Below, piece after piece: positions 42,958-44,919 of a DNA stretch of 44,919 nt. The notes beneath the pieces are model-generated. The model saw only the letters and a list, made by a program, of their open reading frames with translations. It did no database searches and had not been told where the DNA came from. The position numbers were made by a program, and so were the translations under genes. The stretch is from JANMZR01 sp031383555 (lineage in GTDB: Bacteria > Bacteroidota > Bacteroidia > Cytophagales > Spirosomataceae), in assembly GCA_031383555.1 (NCBI GenBank), contig JANMZR010000379.1, positions 1 to 44,919 of the forward strand, read 5' to 3'. Numbering within the stretch: the first letter of the stretch is position 1; each line of letters begins with the position of its first letter.

Positions 42958-43884
42958 ATGGAAGACTATAATAAAATAATTGAATCATTAGGAGTAAAAT
43001 TCATCAAGGCCAGAAACCTAAGGATAATTCAGCCCATCAAAATAAAAAACTATTATGATGTGGAAAACTCACTTTTGATATTATACAGAGGTGAAGTTTA
43101 TTTAGGTGAAGAACAAACTCGAGTAGAAGAAGGAGACATGTTATTTATACCTGGTGGTAAGCAAGTAACCATAACTTATGGTGCTCCTGATAGACCAAAA
43201 ATCGTGAACAATGAAGAGTTTATGACTCATCGTGAATTGTACATGGATTACAACAGAGAAATAGCTAAAATTGGTGAATTGGACAATTCATTTGGAATGA
43301 TTTCATTTGAAGCCAAGGTATTTGATTCTGTTAACTTTTTTACTTCTCTTGATATTCCCCCGTTTATAATCAAAAAAGAGGAAAAGCTTTCAACTGCCAT
43401 CAAAGAAATTTTGATAGAGGATATGAACGAGACAGTTGGAAAAGGCCGTGTAATAAAAATAAAGACAGAGGAGCTTGTAATTGAGGTAATTAGATACATT
43501 TTGGAGCATCGTTTGTTTGTTGAGCAATTGGCTACAAACAGCACTTACTTCAAAGACCCTCGCTTGATTGATATTTTTGCCTTTATAAAAGACAATATTG
43601 GCGGCGACCTTTCAAATAAAGTATTAGCGAATGTTGCCAATGTTTCTGAGGATTATGTAGGGCAGTATTTCAAAATGTTAACAGGCATAAATCCGCAAGA
43701 TTATATTGAATACCAGCGTATGGAAGCTGCGGTAGGCCTATTGCGTACTTCTAAGAAAAGCATAAGGGCAATTGGTGCCGACGTTGGCTACAAGGATACA
43801 GCTTACTTTTGCCGCCGCTTCAAAATGATGTTTGGAATTCCGGCTGGTAAAATGAGGCGTCGTGAATCATTAATGAATGTATAA
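42958..43884 (+). CDS. AraC-family transcriptional regulator
   Basis: A 308-residue DNA-binding protein. Residues about 20-110 form a cupin-like sensor (EVYLGEEQTRVEEGDMLFIP), and about 205-305 the two-helix-turn-helix AraC domain: LANVANVSEDYVGQYFKMLTG, then AIGADVGYKDTAYFCRRFK and MMFGIPAGKMRRR. The ligand is unknown. The gene has its own consensus promoter and a repeat-rich leader, suggesting self-regulation (inference). A short terminator follows. Confidence 0.93.
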   Translation: MEDYNKIIESLGVKFIKARNLRIIQPIKIKNYYDVENSLLILYRGEVYLGEEQTRVEEGDMLFIPGGKQVTITYGAPDRPKIVNNEEFMTHRELYMDYNREIAKIGELDNSFGMISFEAKVFDSVNFFTSLDIPPFIIKKEEKLSTAIKEILIEDMNETVGKGRVIKIKTEELVIEVIRYILEHRLFVEQLATNSTYFKDPRLIDIFAFIKDNIGGDLSNKVLANVANVSEDYVGQYFKMLTGINPQDYIEYQRMEAAVGLLRTSKKSIRAIGADVGYKDTAYFCRRFKMMFGIPAGKMRRRESLMNV

Positions 43885-43912
43885 TCGTTTGAATATAAAA
43901 TTTTTATAGTAT

Positions 43913-43943
43913 AAATGAGCAAATTGATTTGCTCATTTTTTTT
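43913..43943 (+). terminator. intrinsic terminator after the AraC gene
   Basis: AAATGAGCAAA (43913-43923) pairs with TTTGCTCATTT (43928-43938) around TTGA, followed by a T run; it begins 28 bp after the stop codon. Confidence 0.85.
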
Positions 43944-43956
43944 GCTATTTTTGAAA

Positions 43957-44919
43957 ATGATGAGATACTATTTGCAAATAGTATTTGTTTTAGCGTTTAT
44001 TCAAACCACAATTTCTCAGGTCCTAATCTTGCAATTAACGTAAATTTCTTATGGATTCTACTTACAAACAGATATTGAATTGGCCGGTGATTCCAGGCTT
44101 TTCATATCGCAAATGGATTGGAAAATAATGATCTAAGAAAACGGACTTGTAAATCAAGTGCCTTTTTTATACATTACAAACAAAAAAATGGGGCTGAATA
44201 TCAAGGTATTTTTGCCTTTTGTATCAACCAAATTTTGTTCAAAACGGGTATATTTATGTTCAACTTCTTATCCCTGGCAATGAACACTCAGGGTATTTAC
44301 AGGCTAATTATACTGCTTCTAAAAACTTAGGTTGGCGGTGTTATGAGGAAACTCATATTTATACCCCAGCCAACTGTTTGGAGCAACCTAATTTTATTTC
44401 ACCTATAATTGACTTTGCTGGTTTCGACAACAACAACTAGGCAAGCGCCTCATTAATAGTTGGTTATGCTTATAGAGGAAACCACTATCCTAATTTGAAA
44501 GGTTGGTATATTTACGCTGATTACACACAAGGTAAGTTTTGGACCTTAATAGCAGAAAACTCAGCAATTTCATTTTACATTAAAAGTACATTAATCATTA
44601 ATAATATTTTACAAAGTATTGCGCTAACAAATCCTGTAAGTTTTGGGCAAGCCGCCTCTGGTGAATTATACGTTATCATTTTTGATGTCAAACTTTTTAA
44701 ATTTACTGATTCAAGCACACCTTTACCTTTAAATTTAGTAGCATTTTCCGCAAAAAAGTCGCTTTATAACGAAGTTGCACTTACTTGGAAAACTACTAGC
44801 GAAAGTGATTTTTTGCATTTCGAAATGCAAAAAAGTGCAAATTCTTAAAATTTTAATTCACTTGGAATAGTACAATCTAATGGTGTTAATACCAATGAAA
44901 GCAATAAATATAGTTTTGA
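43957..44919 (+). pseudogene. decayed PQQ-dependent sugar dehydrogenase-like gene (runs off the window)
   Basis: A relic of an exported soluble-glucose/sorbosone-dehydrogenase-type protein. Reading frame 1 gives a signal peptide (MMRYYLQIVFVLAFIQTTIS) and ELAGDSRLFISQMD, then ENGLVNQVPFL; it is cut by in-frame TAA at 44041 and 44134. GAEYQGIFAF continues in frame 3, then frame 2 gives YQPNFVQNGYIYV and GWRCYE, a TAG at 44438, ASALIVGYAYRGNHYPNLKG with YADYTQGKFW, and NLVAFSAKKS...LTWKTTSESDF, a TAA at 44846, then NFNSLGIVQ. QNGYIYV and GWRCYE lie only about 27 residues apart, against roughly 200 in intact homologues (from memory), so much of the propeller has been deleted. Four stops, at least two frameshifts and a deletion rule out function here. 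Confidence 0.85.

Noticed and set aside
44118..44330. 70-residue frame within the sugar dehydrogenase relic
   Set aside because: It is one of the shifted frames of the pseudogene; only a short GAEYQGIFAF-like part fits the family.

Overview
The window is AT-rich, tightly packed chromosomal DNA from a member of the Bacteroidota, most likely order Cytophagales (phylum fairly sure, order inferred). Evidence: a bacillithiol gene (bshA), Bacteroidota-typical families (DUF4292, GIN-domain adhesin-like protein, DUF5522, DUF5989/SxtJ), promoters of the TTTG-N19-TANNTTTG type, and several TTG starts. No phage, transposase, CRISPR array, rRNA or tRNA was recognised. Most genes are housekeeping or cell-envelope genes.

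Layout. 1-3343: partial fabG, then a carbamoyltransferase-DUF5989-SxtJ trio. 3431-7287 (minus): a secreted GIN-domain protein with a GGSD ladder and a fused NagZ-like GH3 / serine beta-lactamase-like enzyme. 7471-12729: sugar nucleotidyltransferase, TPR protein, DUF4292 lipoprotein and EnvC-like M23 protein, a cell-envelope cluster. 12838-16720: panB, an RluA-type pseudouridine synthase, a 57-residue membrane protein (minus), an FMN reductase and anmK. 16805-23028: PpiD-like foldase (minus), MsbA-like ABC exporter, RecQ helicase. 23032-26744: lysoplasmalogenase and tpiA (minus), a PDZ aspartyl protease (plus), a 48-bp tandem repeat with terminator, rpmB and a DUF5522 gene (minus). 26784-31863: rocD, RsuA-type pseudouridine synthase, a candidate small RNA, NAD(P)-binding protein, LysE exporter, membrane-linked ATP-grasp ligase, cupin. 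31914-34467 (minus): NDH-2 and bshA. 34657-37357: UbiA prenyltransferase, purN, and a response regulator-AAA+ protein without a DNA-binding domain (minus). 37732-40248: outer-membrane-like protein, YceI, DinB-like and NRDE genes. 40281-43884: phytanoyl-CoA dioxygenase-like protein (minus), acyl-CoA dehydrogenase and an AraC regulator. 43957-44919: a decayed PQQ-type sugar dehydrogenase gene running off the window.

Themes. Peptidoglycan turnover recurs: the NagZ-like fusion, the EnvC-type amidase activator and AnmK could form one recycling route. Regulatory structure sits in the longer gaps: a palindrome cluster upstream of the response regulator, a perfect 17-bp inverted repeat before the dioxygenase, and a consensus promoter followed by a 45-bp imperfect tandem repeat in the AraC leader. 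I found no clearly new defence or mobile system. The best leads are the NagZ/beta-lactamase-like fusion, the carbamoyltransferase trio, the LysE/ATP-grasp pair, the candidate small RNA at 28785-28872, and the response regulator with a changed GAFTGA loop and no helix-turn-helix.
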